Origin: Sipunculus nudus | Lineage: Eukaryota > Annelida > Sipuncula > Golfingiida > Sipunculidae | Length of the DNA stretch: 64,000 nucleotides | Assembly: GCA_026874595.1 (NCBI GenBank) | Contig: CM049310.1 | Location: 26,089,058-26,153,057, forward strand | Direction: 5' to 3' | Shown here: positions 34,778 to 47,956 of the stretch, piece by piece | How the letters are laid out: every line of letters begins with the position of its first letter | Numbering within the stretch: position 1 is the first letter of the stretch | Made by a program: the position numbers and the translations under genes | The notes under the pieces: generated by a model | What the model was told of the DNA's origin: nothing | The model's input: only the letters and a program-made list of their open reading frames with translations | Databases searched by the model: none

Positions 34778-37700
34778 TTTATGCTAATTTTCAGTTGAGA
34801 AAACATTGACCAGATTGTGACAAACATGCTCCTTGGGTACAAATCTGTGGCCCAGACCTGTGTATGCTCAGTAAATGTGGTGACAAACAAATTTACAGGG
34901 TGGCAGTGTGACATTTTGAAGCCAGATCAGCATGAGGAGGCTTGGCTCCTGACCATGTGCTGAACACTGAACAGTTTATTTAGATTACGGCTCAATACCC
35001 CTGATGCTGCTTTGATTGAGGAGAAATACCTTTTACCTTTCTATTGACAAGGTTTGCTGGGAGTTCAACACAAGCTGAATTCTGTCCTTAATCAAATCAG
35101 ACAATTGTCCAGCATTTTCCTGTTGAACGTGCTGCGGCATGCATAAAAAATCCAAAACATGAATCGCTCTATAAAATTCTGGAACTTTTCCTAGCCTGAG
35201 TCAGATGGCCAATGCACTTGACATTGTGCTGCATAATGATGGATTTATTTTGCTTTAGCAAAGTAGTAAAAGAGTACAATAGATTTTACTGTCACAAAAT
35301 CACATGTTATGTTAATAGCTTTGGAAAAAAATATTGTTTGTGATACTGCTCACTTAATATTCATGCATATACATGAACACAGCAGAAATGTGTCATATGA
35401 CATGCATAAAATTTCTATGTACTATACAAAGTATGTGACTGATCAGTATTTTTATGAAAAAGTATGATTTTAAATGTCATATGACGTTTTATAATTAATT
35501 AAATGATTTAGTTACTCTGCATAGCAGGCAGCTTACTGAAAAATCCTGATGTCAGTCCACTGAAAAACAGGATAAAGTTTTACAGCTGCTTGGCTTCATG
35601 TTTCTAATTACGAAGATTTCACCAACACTCAGTCCCAAGTTGTCATAAGAGGAGTTTAACCCTAGATTTGTCTATGTCTGTGTGAATGTTCTGCAAATAT
35701 ATATCATTTTCATTGAAGGATCAAAGGCATGGATCCTGGTAGTAAATACAATATATATAACAGAATAGTTCAATACATGTCCAGTTTAAGTATGAGAAAC
35801 TGACCTAACACTTACTTAATCTTCTGCCTTTTTCAGTGGAAAGATACATACAATGACTGAGTTATAAATCTTCATCAGAGAATGTGGTCATTGATCGTGC
35901 CAGACTGCATTTGGAGCTGAAACACTTTCAGTCATGTTTTTTCATCTTCCGTGGCTTTCCTGATTGGACAAGCATGTATTCTGCCACCAGACGTTTCTGT
36001 TGACATGATAAACTTAAGGGTAACATGGACTGATAACTTCTGTTCACCTTGCTGACTTCTACCACAAAGGTTATTACCTTTGCCAGGAAAGTTCAGCCCT
36101 GTCTGTTTGTTATCCTGTCTGTCTGCCTGTCTGACTGTCTGTGATACTCTATGTCTGTCTGTGTGCAACATACATTTCAGTACCTTACTGACAGATGTCT
36201 ATGGTACTTGGTAGAGATGTGAACACTGAAGGAAGAGTTGAGTAATCTCTGCTGTCATTCCAGATTTAGACTGCAGACACAGCATTATTTCTTATCTGTC
36301 TATATATATATCTCTCTGTTTTTGTGTAAAAGATATGTAAACATATTATCAATAAATAGGTTAATTTAGTGAAATTATGCAAAATGTTGGATCTTGAGGA
36401 TGAGAGTTGCTTTGACTTAGAGCCAGATCCAGAATCAGATTCCTTTGTAAGCTCATAGATGTCTTATATAGATAAGATATTTGATAGTGCACAAGGTGGA
36501 TTTCAGTCAGATTTTGTGGAAATATGGGTGTTGAGGAAACAAAAGAGCTGTTGAGTTGATGTTACCTTTGAGGTAATCCATAGTTTGGTTTTCAAATGAT
36601 ATCTCAGTAGTAGACAAATATATGCATTCTCTTATTGCTGTCTTCTTCTCTTAACCTCTGACATCTTGTCACTGTTGCAGATGACCTCTGTCATATTGGT
36701 CTCTAAACATTCATGAAAATCTTACCTATCCCTGTGGGCTGTGTTATTATTCCCTGCTATTGTATATTTAATATCAGCCTGAGTGGGTACAACAGTAGCA
36801 GCATGCCAGAGATGACAGCCATCAGACTTTATGTACACCACCCAGTCCTGCTGCAGCCCCTGCACCAGTCACAAACAGTCAAATAAAGTGAGGGTGGACA
36901 AAGTTGAGCATACAATGTTAAATGATATCATCAGCTTGTGGCATATACCCTCAGCAGCTTCCATAAAGTACCCTGCAGTACAGGTCTCATCATTAGGCTG
37001 TATGTTAAGGATATTAATGGTTCGTGCCAGGCATATTTGTTTGTCTGGTTTGAGTATTTCAGGATGAGATCTGTAGCTTCACTGCCTTTATTAGATCAGA
37101 CAGGCTCTCTTTGTACCAGTCACATCCGTGTTTAAGCCCACTCTCTATTGTCAAATTAGACACCCCACTTTGACAATGTCGTCATCACAGGTTGTATGGT
37201 TTATGACACATAATAAAGAAAACCTAAAAAAAATCAATGCTAACAGTGTGTGTAGGAGCAGATAGCAGTACAGGGTTGGTGAAACATCATGCAATTTTCC
37301 CATAATTATCTAGCTGATTGGACTCAGTAATGTATTAAGCTCTGATCGGTTATGTCTGCTATCTATCCACCTGTCTGTCTGAATGACTGGTCCTGTGATT
37401 GTGTGCACAGATGCATTATCTTCAGGGCTAGAAATTATTCATTAAGCATTTAGATTAGTGAGATCTCACCATTATTATCATTAAGATCGGTGAGATCTCA
37501 ATTATTATTGAGTAACATATCTTTAAGTTACATTGATCTAATTTTTAAGAGCTGTTGGTTTTAAAACTTGTGTATATTAATTTTTTTTAAACATTTTGAA
37601 TTATATAAGAATTCATATATTTTTGTAATTTCTTAAGCATAAATCCACACTCTTTGTAATGAGAGAAATATTAAATTTCATTCTACATTTTTATGTACAC

Positions 37701-38444
37701 CCAAAAAGTACTAGCTAATATGAATTTTGATATTGTGTATTGCTTAAAACAAGACATCTTGGTTATGATTTGAATCACATTGCATCAATAACTCATTTAT
37801 GTGCTACTAAAAAAATGAAATACATTTCCATATATGTATCAGTGTATAAGCTAAAGCCCAGATCACCTCCTGCACAAGTCTGCAAATGGTCAATCTCATA
37901 TCCTGAACAAGATTTTGGCCAGTCTAAATCCTTGTAAGGGACAGGAACTTGAGCCAGGACCAGTTCAAATCCTTATTTAATTTATGGGGGGACAGAATCT
38001 GTTGCTTGTTAAGGTAGGTCTGCAGTGGGAGTGCAAAATACCATTACTTTGATTGTTAAAGAACACAGCAGTGGTAATTGAAAATTACAAAAGTGGTAGA
38101 AACAGCAAGATCAGTCTCTTGAGATATTTTTATATAACTAGCGGAAAACCCATAATTTTAACATGTGACCTGTGACATTCAGGTGATATAGTGTGAACAC
38201 AAAAAATGGCAGCCCCATGAGAGGTTTCAAGAAACTGGGAGAAATAAATCTGTCATTAGGGCGCAGGTATATGTGACATGAAAGTATGCTGATGACAGGG
38301 TCTTGGTGAGGATTGATCTGTGGAGAGAGTTTAGTTCAAAGGGATGTGCATCAGCAAAGTTTAGAGGGAAATAACACTTTTATGGAACCAAGCCCAAATC
38401 AGAAAGTCAAAGTAGGATACATAAAGCCACTAAAAATATTTAAC
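34776..38444. other. Intron 1 sequence, mostly unassigned
   Basis: The region contains a CTGT-rich stretch at 36099-36165 and two copies of GTGAGATCTCA close together (37459-37470 is a perfect 12-bp palindrome; the second starts at 37491). A weak phrase resembling the foldback arm (GGCCAGTCTAAATCC, GACCAGTTCAAATCC) lies at 37917-37971. No exon is supported. Confidence 0.4.
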
Positions 38445-38451
38445 ATATGTA

Positions 38452-38494
<43 letters not shown>
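38445..38494 (+). repeat. (TA)n microsatellite, insertion target of foldback elements
   Basis: A nearly pure TA/TATG tract directly abuts the left end of the first foldback element. TA tracts also separate the two elements (40659-40670) and flank the right end of the second (42124-42137), so they look like parts of one original tract. Confidence 0.9.
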
Positions 38495-40658
38495 GTCAGA
38501 GACGAGATTGAAATCAAGGCGGATTTTAAATTCGCCTAGATGAGATTGCGATTGTGATCTCGCCTAGGCGAGATTGCAATTGTGATCTTGGCTAGACGGA
38601 TTTTAAACTCGCCTAGACGAGATCACAATCGCAATCTCGCCTAGGCGAGATTAAAATCTATCATGGAGCAGGCCATGATTTTAATCTCGCCTAGGTGAGT
38701 TTAAAATCTGTCTGGTGTCATCCAGGCGAGTTTAAAATCTGCCTGATATTGCTTGGGCGAGTTTAAAATCTGCCTAGGCGATATTAAAATAGTGATCTGA
38801 TCTAATTTCCCAATAAATTATGCATTGTAATTGACTTATGAAAGATGTTATCATTCAGATTTTCAATATTTTAACACTGAATGGTTACTTATAGTTCACA
38901 AGTAATATATTTATTAATATTTACAGAATATTAGATTATTAATTAAATAATTAACATTAATTTTGGAAATGGAATATTTTATATTATATATTTTTTATTA
39001 ATATGGTTATGTATAGTTCACAAGTAATATATATTTAATATTATTTACAGAATATTATAATATTTATGTAATAATTAACACTAATTTTTTTATTTTATAT
39101 TTTTATTTATAAACTATGTAATAAGAAACTTACATTGGTATTGTATATGGCATATTCAAATGATATATGATGTGGGCTGCTGCTGATTATTTACATAATA
39201 ATTTTGTTGTCAATATCAATTTGAAGGGAAACTGGTATTAGTAATATTAGTAATGTAGTATTTTAAAAAGACAAAAGAAACATAGCTCATTTATTTTTTA
39301 TCAATATAATTCAATGCATGTTCACATGCATAAATGATCTATAACTCTATGAATCTAGAAATCATATGATATAATACTGTCCAAAAAAAGGCAGTTATCT
39401 TGTAACACAGTCTACATAAATATTGAAGCTTCACAAAATGCCTCACAAAACATTAAAAAAAAAAGATCAGAAGAATATTAAATACATTAAAAGAAAAGAC
39501 TAAATAAGACAATGAAATATTCACTTGCATACATCTGTGTATCAACTTTACCTTTTCTCATATGATGTTTAATTACCTAAAAAAAAGGATGGCGTATCAA
39601 AGTCCATCATAAATACTGATACCCTGCATATTTTGTACCATAAGTGTACATGTTTTGACTGTTGAGTGTTGAACACCAGGGTGAAAAGAAACATTTGAAC
39701 TAGATCAACCAACTAATTTGTTCTGTTTGTCATGTAAGAATTATCAAATAGGATGATTGTTTATGTTAATATGTAATATACTCATTAAATAGTGAAGTAA
39801 TAGCTATCTAAACTAATCTATCTATCTATCTGTCTATGATTGATTCAATATGCAAGTGGATGACTTTTTCCCCCAAATTTGCTCTTCATAATATCTCATA
39901 AGTGTGCTTCAATACACCTCTTGTTACTCTCTAATTGCCATATATTTAAATACAATTACAAATTATTTTTTTTGTAAAAATTATTAGTGATATTTACAAT
40001 CCCAATGTTGTTAAGAAAACTGGAGAAAAAAAATAAAGATTAATTAATGTTTAGCAAATAATTGGTATGATAAGGATGCTGTAGACCACATGAAACACAT
40101 CAAAGGGTCAAATAATAATCAAATATCTATTTCATAATTCTGTTTCCAAAATTAATGTTAATTATCACATGAATAATTATTACATTACTGTAAAAAAGTT
40201 AATTATTACATTAATACTATAATATTCTGTAAATATTAATAAATATATTACCTTTTAACTATATATAACCATTCAGTGTTAAAATATTGAAAATCCGACT
40301 GAAAACATCTTTCATATGTCAATTACAATGCTTAATATATTAGGAAATTAGATCAGATCACTATTTTAATCTCGCCTAGGCAGATTTTAAACTCGCCTAA
40401 GTAATATCAGACAGATTTTAAACTCGCCTGGATGACACCAGAGGGATTTTAAATTCCCCTAGGCGAGATTAAAATCCTGGCCTGCTCCGTGATGGATTTT
40501 AATCTGGCCTAGGCGAGATTGCGATTGTGATCTCGTCTAGGCGAGTTTAAAATCTGTCTAGCCGAGATCACAATTGCAATCTCGCCTAGGCGAGATCACA
40601 ATCGCAATCTTGTCTAGGCGAATTTAAAATCCGCCTGGATTTCAATCTCGTCTCTGAC
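38495..40658. repeat. Foldback element F1 with arms of about 480-520 bp
   Basis: The outermost 20 bases, GTCAGAGACGAGATTGAAAT, are an exact inverted repeat of the right end (40639-40658). The next 60 bases of the arms are also nearly identical. Arms extend to about 38970 on the left and from about 40140 on the right, including the unique-looking stretch TTTTCAATATTTTAACACTG. The outer 280 bp of each arm is made of shorter palindromic modules centred on CTCGCCTAGGCGAG or TTTAAA, so hairpins nest within the big hairpin. The AT-rich core (38970-40140) has no open frame. The element lies within intron 1 and would form a long duplex in the pre-mRNA. Confidence 0.88.
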
Positions 40659-40670
40659 ATATATATATAT

Positions 40671-42123
40671 GTTGAGGCCCAGATTAGAATCTGGCCCAAT
40701 TTTAAACTGGGCCAGCCCAGATTAAAATTTTGATTTGGGCCGGTCCAGATTAAAATCCTGTGGTGAAGACTTCAGGATTTAAATCTGGTCTGGACTGATT
40801 TTAAACTGGGCCAGCCCAGATTAAAATTTTGATTTGGGCCGGTCCAGATTAAAATCCTGTGGTGAAGACTTCAGGATTTAAATCTGGTCTGGACTGATTT
40901 TAAACTGGGCCAGCCCAGATTAGAATTTTGATCTGGGCTGGTTAAGTTATCCTGTGGTGGACTGATTTTAAACTGGGCTGGCCCAGATCAAAATTTTAAT
41001 CTGGGCTAGTCAAGATTACAATCCTGTGGTGGACTGATTTTAAACTGGGCCTCACCAGATCAGAATCCTAATCTAATCTTAGGCTTGCTTGATTTTTATC
41101 ATCTTAAATCAGATAATACAGTAAACATTTATTCCAGATACACCATTTTGAAGGGCACAAAACACATAATGAACAAGATCATTTAAAATATTTTAGTGAG
41201 GAAAAAGCTAATGAACAAATGTGATGTGCTTCTTTGGTTTCATCTATTCTTCAAGCATAAAAGTTTACATTTAAACTTCACCTAAACCAACTACCATAAT
41301 TAATCACAGTTTAGAATATGTGTCAGTTCTGAGACATCTACTTGACTTAATATCAAAATTATCAACTTAACTGAGATAACTTTCTGTTCTGAATATCAAA
41401 ATTTCATGTGTAATATTAAATATATACATGCATAATTAAATACCAGCTTTACCCATTTATAAGTGAACAAAAGTAATTTATCAGTCTTGATGCTCATTTG
41501 AGTGAGCAGCATGACATTGTGCCATAACATGGGGCTAGGGAGAGGTTTGTGATACCATTTCTGTAATTTTCAATACCAGAAAATCAACAGCTGAGAAAAT
41601 GATATGATTGTTGTCATTTTTTGTCAGTCCCAAAAATAGAGGTAAACATGAGTGAAAATTGGATTTAGAATTTTTATTCATAGAATATAAAATAAATTCA
41701 TTAAATATTAATTATTATTGACTTACAGTGTCACAATGTTTTACAAATTCTTTGAATTGATGAAAGGCCAGCTGGTTAAATATAGTGTAATTGAAGCCAG
41801 CCTGGGAGTAGATTAGGATTCTGATCTGGGCCGGTCCAGTTTAAAATCAGTCCACCATAGGATTGTTAACTTGACCAGCCCAGATCAAAATTCTAATCTG
41901 GGCTTGCCCAGTTTTAAATCAGTCCAGACCAGATTTAAATCCTGAAGGCTTCGCCACAGGATTTTAATCTGGACTGGCCCAGATCAAAATTTTAATCTGG
42001 GCTGGCCCAGTTTAAAACTGGTCTGGCCCAGAGTAGAATTTTGATCTGGTCCGGTCCGAATCAAAATTTTGATCTGGGCTGGCCCAGTTTTAAATTGGGC
42101 CAGATTCTAATCTGGGCCTCGAC
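40671..42123. repeat. Foldback element F2, complete, next to F1
   Basis: The left end GTTGAGGCCCAGATTAGAAT and the right end (reverse complement GTCGAGGCCCAGATTAGAAT) form the terminal inverted repeat. Arms run to about 41095 and from about 41795. They consist of alternating modules such as CCAGCCCAGATTAAAATTTT, GATTTGGGCCGGTCC and ACTGATTTTAAACTGGGCC, themselves inverted repeats. The core (41096-41795) is AT-rich without coding capacity. Only 12 bases of (AT)6 separate it from F1. A partial relative lies at 27789-28300. Confidence 0.85.
40700..40996 (+). repeat. 99-bp tandem duplication inside the F2 left arm
   Basis: The unit starting TTTTAAACTGGGCCAGCCC begins at 40700, 40799 and 40898. 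The first two units are identical over all 99 bases; the third diverges after about 25 bases. The right arm does not carry the exact duplication, so it arose after the arms formed. Confidence 0.9.
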
Positions 42124-42137
42124 ATATATATATATTT

Positions 42138-45100
42138 ATATGTATATATATAAAAGCTTGGCCTTGACTTACATATTTATTGTTATTTGCAACTTGCTAA
42201 CTTTCCTATCCATATCAGTTCTATTTGCTGTACTGAGTAGGATGGTAAATTTCCATTTATATTAATATTATCTCATGGATTTTCAATTATTTATTATAAT
42301 TTTATGTGGAGGGAGACAAAAATACAGTTACCAAAAATCTAATATTAGGACATACCCCCAGACATACAATTAAGCTCAAGGACACAGCACTTTACATATA
42401 TACAGCTGCATACATCAGAAAAAATGTCTTCAATGAAAATATTTTCCCAGACAGAAATTCTGGAGCTGCATGATATCTGTAATGTATGACTCCCTGCAGA
42501 CTCTGCTAGACATGGCCAGTATTTGACTGATACAGAAGAATATTAGTTTTATCAGGCAGACATACACAGAAACGGGAGATACAGCAGATTGTGACTTATT
42601 GGAAACAAACTAAGATATAACCAGACCACCAGGGAGCCAGCCTGGCATTTCAAGCAGCAGGACTGAGTTTGTCCACATCTTTTTTTTTATCACTGGGCAG
42701 AATGATTATCATGATAACAGTGAATAATGGAGCTTATGCTGTTAACAGATAACCTTAATCTTTGTTTATAGTTTAATTACTAATATATTTTTTGCAAACT
42801 TGGTATATGCATGTATTGCACACAAGTAAATTGATAAATTAGTTGATGGTTTCAGCAAAGGGACTCGGTACAGGTAAACATCCCGATCACTTCTACCTCA
42901 GGTTAATTAACACCTGGGTCAGCTGACCTTCCTCCCACATTCAGACAGATGGTCTGTGGGTTCTTGCATGGTCCTCCATTTGTCTCCTGTCACCTCGTCT
43001 GGTCCTCTTGCCTAGTTGGTCATATATTCAAAGGCTAACATATGTTAATACTTCTAGGGGTATAAACTTGAGGTGTGGTTGTCAGAAACCAATGGTTAGG
43101 ATCTCTTTCTTGCCTTCAATCCTTTCCATTTATTTATAATAGTAGTGGAAACAATCTACAATTTCTGTGATAATCATTTATTTAAGATCAACAGTAACAT
43201 TTACTGATCCTTCAGTAAGGACAGTGTAACTAAGTCATATGATAGTTTAACTGCAAATATGTATGTGATATACCTCAGTCCTTGTACCTTATGTGTTTGT
43301 TTACTCCTAGTCCATATTTTAATTACATGTAAACATGAACATGAGTGCTGAAAACCTGTAAAAGTAAAGCTGAGATTTTAAATTCAAAGGTATAATGTAA
43401 ACATCAGTAAAGGAAAAAGGTATATTTTATTAATTGAAATATATACTCGATTTACTGAAACTATACCCATATTAGTGTCTTCTAGTTGGATTCAGTATAG
43501 TTTGTAACTGTACGATACTGCACCTGGATGAAAAAAAAATGTTTCTAATTGACTGTCTGCTTTGTGTTTTGTTCCTCATAGAATTACTTGGCACCTGACT
43601 TAATCATTATATACAGCAGGTCATATTCTGCTTTGTCTCGGAAGATATATTGAAGTACCGGTAGAAACCTTGATGTCTACTGAGAATAATAGAGGGGCTA
43701 TTTATACACCGGTCAGTATGTATAGACAGTGAAACCAGAAACAAGACATTGATCACTGTGATGGAGAACCACTTGATATTCATAGAATGAGGAGTTCAAC
43801 AGGACAACGCTCCCTCAGGAACTGATGTAGACTCGTCTCTCCATGCTGAATGCTGGAATTTGGTTTCATGGTTGTACAACAGAAGATGACATATCATTTG
43901 TCTTTGTGCTGACATTTAAATTGCTTCATGTCCCATTTGGCATTGATATTTTATAGCATCTGTGTCACCAGATTCTGTCATTGGTACAAGGAAAACAGTG
44001 ATAGTTTGTCTGAGTGGTAATGTAACAACAGCCCTACTCCAAACAAAAAATTAAAAAAAAATATGTTACTTAAATAAAATGCCTGCAACTTTTAATCAAT
44101 AGTTACATGCCTAAATAATACATTTCAATAAGATTTTCACTAATGGATAACATCTTTAGATCTCCAGGTCAACCAATAAAACAATGTTTCAAGTCATATA
44201 TTGTTAGTAATTTGCCTCATGGACATATAAAGGTATATGAACACATTTTGGTTCTATGTTACATTTTATTATTATGTCTGAAATCTTTCACACATTATTA
44301 TGCAAATAGTTATTGCTTCAAATATATTTTATGCTATATTGCTTCAAATTTTATAATAATTCATGAAATAAAAGAAAGGTAAAGTGAACCATAGCTGAAA
44401 ACCTGCTGGAAATAGAATCCTCAGAAATGATGATTTTATTTTCCTATCATCCTCTTGACAAATACAAAAGCTCACCTCTTTCATAACTAATGTGAGTTTT
44501 TATTCTTCTTGATAACTGCAAGAATTCATAGATTTAATGCAAATGAGTAACAAAATTATTTTATGAAGAATGACAGTCGGATCCATGTAATAAACATCAG
44601 TTGATGTTGATAGTTGAGCATGGTAGAGCTGTCAGTAGGAGAATTGAGAGTGAGCAGCCTGTCGGTCTCTGGTGTAACAAGTTTAGACGTGAGTTGTAGA
44701 TGCCTCAGCTCTAGTGTTCTGTAGCTTATTTGATGTAATTGGATGAAGGAAGTTCTTACAAGGCCTCGATGGCAGGGAGCTGGGTCGAGCTTGAGCAGAG
44801 TAAATTCAGCTTTTCTTGCTTGAGGACAAGTGCAGTCTCCCTGAAGACTTGTAAATCCAACAAACGAAGCAAATGCTCCAACCAAATAATGTGACATTAT
44901 CAAATTTAAGATGCTGCCTAACTCGTAAATTTAACCTTCAAGTAGAATTGTTAGGCCTAATACCTCGTCTAATGCTGCAAGATAGTTCAATTGAAAGATT
45001 CAAAACTAGTGCTTTGTGTGTTAATGATGGCAAAGGAAGCAAAATATCACCAACAATTATTATCTCTGGACCATGTGCAGAAATGGCATCAGTGAAGAAG

Positions 45101-45432
45101 CTGAATATAGGATGCTGGGTCTGATGATAGATGCAACAATCACTTTATGATTGACAGAGTAACACGTAGTATAATCAGTAACGACTATTTAACTCTGTCA
45201 AGTGGAATTTTTTTTCCATATGAAAGTTTCATGAGTGTAGATGTAACAAACGTTTACAGTAAAAGAAAAATAGCACACAGTTGTAGGATTTGTTATAGTA
45301 CACCATACAATACATGAAGTTCAAATATACCAGATGTCTTTATTGAGATACCTTATTCCTGCTAGACAGTATTCAGTTTAAGCTGTTATATAGATTAAAT
45401 GCTGATATTTTTCAGTGTTTTTATCTTTTCAG
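42138..45432. other. Intron 1 sequence up to exon 2
   Basis: Frames at 44556-44903 (minus, 115 codons) and 44873-45124 (plus, 83 codons) are longer than their neighbours but match no family I recognise and have no splice signals that would join them to the gene. A pyrimidine-rich tract precedes the exon 2 acceptor (45409-45432). Confidence 0.4.
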
Positions 45433-45504
45433 TACATCGGCACGCTTGATGTTCCCCGCCCAAGTAGTCGAGTGGAGATTGTTGCGGCCATGAGAAGAAT
45501 TAGA
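45433..45504 (+). CDS. NOS1AP: NOS1AP (CAPON) coding exon 2
   Basis: This exon encodes 24 residues, [20 protein letters not shown] followed by RRIR. They continue the PTB domain of NOS1AP directly from exon 1; the [20 protein letters not shown] segment is a signature of this family and differs in only a few residues from vertebrates. It is preceded by TTTTTATCTTTTCAG (strong acceptor) and followed by GTAAGT (consensus donor). Both boundaries are phase 0. The next expected exon, which should begin with a YEFK-like lysine-rich segment, was searched for by eye downstream and not found before 64000, so the PTB domain is incomplete here. Confidence 0.94.
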
Positions 45505-46199
45505 GTAAGTACGACCTGCATTGACCTTTATCCATGTTCCTAATTGTCTGTGGTACCAGCAGATGAATCTGGTAGGGAGAGCTCAATATTGAATAATCCG
45601 TAAATCCTCTTGGAATTACTACCATATTCACTCTTCAGTGACCTTTATGAAGTAACCAGTCCATTATATTAATGTGGACCATCAAAGCCAAAACCATTCA
45701 TTCAGGTCAATCCAAAAATTATTTTAAATTTGTATTGGACCATTAAAGTAATTTAAATTTTAAATGTTGATAATTAAAAGATGAAAGTCCTAGTTCCAGT
45801 ATTTTATCATATACACATAATTGAGACTCAGATACTGCAATAGAAAGTTGCACTATTTATTATAAATAATCTAACTCATATTGTATAAATAATGCACTTT
45901 TTAATCATTTAATTTTTTTAAAAATAATTTTAAAAATTAATGAAAATTTCATCAGTAATACACCATTAGAAAGAACACATATGTTCAAAAATATGTATAC
46001 TTTATGGGGTCCGTAATGACATTAAAGCAACTTCTGAACATATTCTAAAGGAAAGGGAAGTGCGATGCAGTGATGGTTCCTAAATGTATTCTGGTTGTAG
46101 AATGGACTTTTAAATGGATGATTGTCCCTACTTGATATCAACAAAAGAGACTTGTACGTGTTATGATTCAGTTACTTAACCTGCAGTCACGGCACACAT
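45505..46199. other. Start of intron 2, nothing recognised
   Basis: AT-rich sequence follows the exon 2 donor. No repeat boundary or exon is seen. Confidence 0.45.
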
Positions 46200-47760
46200 T
46201 ATATCCCATTTTAACTTTATCTAGTGCGATAGTGTGGCTTGGTCCAGGGTCAATACTGTAACCCATACTATCTCAAAAAAGCAGAAGCTAGCATCACCAA
46301 ATTTTATGCAAAAAATTATCAGATTTTGCTTATTTTTTTAGATTTTGCTTATTTTTGGGCTATTTGCATTTACTTAGATTTTATAGGGGAAAAGCTAAAA
46401 AAAACATTAAATATCTTCCAATCAAATCTTGTCTAATATTTCACAGTAATTATTCCAGGAACAATCTCAAGTTTGTTTGAATGGTTCCAGTTTGATCAAT
46501 TTTGGCCGAGTTATAGGAAGCTCAACTTATTCACTTGGCGAAAAAAAGCATTCGAAATTTACAATATCAGAAACAGCTGGAGCTATCATCTAATGTAATT
46601 TTATGCAAATGTTGACACATGAGTCATATTTGAGGTATTGGTAGCGCCACCTGCATTAACCTTTTTTGTATGTGGGTCATCGTTCATCAGTGCATTAACC
46701 TATAATTTCTCAGGAAGCAGAAGCTAGCATCCCCAAATTTTACTCAAAAATCAGTCACATAAGAAATATTGTGGGATTAAGCTTTTTGTGGCACTACCTA
46801 CATCAACTTATATTTTACAGGCAAAAAGCTTGAAAACCTTTGAAAATCTTCTTCTCCAAAACCATTAAACCAAATTGTTCAATATTTCAGAAAATTAGTC
46901 CCATATCCAGCTTATGTGTGAGATAAATCCATGAATAAAATATATCTGTAATCTGATTTTGCTTTCAATAGGCATCTGTTATTATTCTAAACGTTTTGAT
47001 AAAAATATCTTAAGAATATGCAGCTTGAAAAAGCATTGTAGCCAAAGTCTTTCAGTATGTATAAACAGATTTAGCAACATGCCATATTTTGTCTGTATAT
47101 ATAAATAGCTTGAAAGACTGCCAATTATTTCATATTTGGTAACAGACCAAGTTTCAGTCTGGATCTATTTATAGCTTTGGCAAACTGCCAACTGTATCAG
47201 ATTTTACAACATTAAGAGTTACCTCAGTGCATCCAGTGCATTTGATGTATATACCTGAAATTTTGTCCTGTCCATGCATCTTTAATGGCTTTCTCTGTAC
47301 AAGAATGGTGTCACTGCCTACAATGATTTTTGCACAGTGTATGTACCTGCTTATTTTCAGGAGGGATTTGATTTATCAGTCTGAAATTGTGTATATATAT
47401 ACATATCAGATAGCTTTGTCATATACAATATTGGTAGTGCCACCTATAATAATTTTTTTCACAGTGTATGTCCCTGCTTAATTCTCAGGAGGGTTTTTTG
47501 TATACAAGAGTTGTGGTGCCACCTACAACTGTTTTTGAGTTTCATGCATTTGTGCACATAGCCCAAGAGTGGTTTTAAGTATGTTCCTGAAATTTTGCAT
47601 GTCCATACATCTTTGATGGCTCTCTTCTACTCAGTACTGGTGGGGCCAACTACAATAATTTTGTGTTGTGTACATCCATGCCAGTATTTCAGGTGTGATG
47701 TTTGTGTAAGTGGTGCTTATACTCAAGTTCAAAATGTTTAGTCCTTGCATAGTACATATA
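46200..47760 (+). repeat. Family E decayed array, left part of a split copy
   Basis: Degenerate monomers repeat phrases such as GCAGAAGCTAGCATC.CCAAATTTTA, CTGAAATTxTG and TGCACAGTGTATGT. They carry palindrome variants GGTAGCGCCACC (46640), GGTAGTGCCACC (47433) and TGTGGTGCCACC (47513). The part from 47548 aligns with 1226-1437 and stops at 47760, exactly where another element begins; the alignment resumes at 53671. The 5' boundary is not clear. Confidence 0.6.
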
Positions 47761-47956
47761 CTGTAAAAACTCGCATATAAGTCGATCTCGCATATTATTT
47801 GAGTATAAATTTTCAGGGTAAATATCAGGTAAAAATTTTTCAAGCCATTCTGGAGGTCATAACAGGTCTTGAGCAGCATACATGACCATCGAGAGTAGTG
47901 TGAATTGTATGACTGGCCACTTGTTTTTGACTTTCATACCACTCCATTTTTTTTTT

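Noticed and set aside
37459-37502. Two close copies of GTGAGATCTCA
   Set aside because: Short palindromes without boundaries, partners or a third copy. Not enough to call an element.
44556-45124. Pair of open frames just upstream of NOS1AP exon 2
   Set aside because: Neither matches a family I know, they lie on opposite strands and overlap, and intron sequence explains them adequately.
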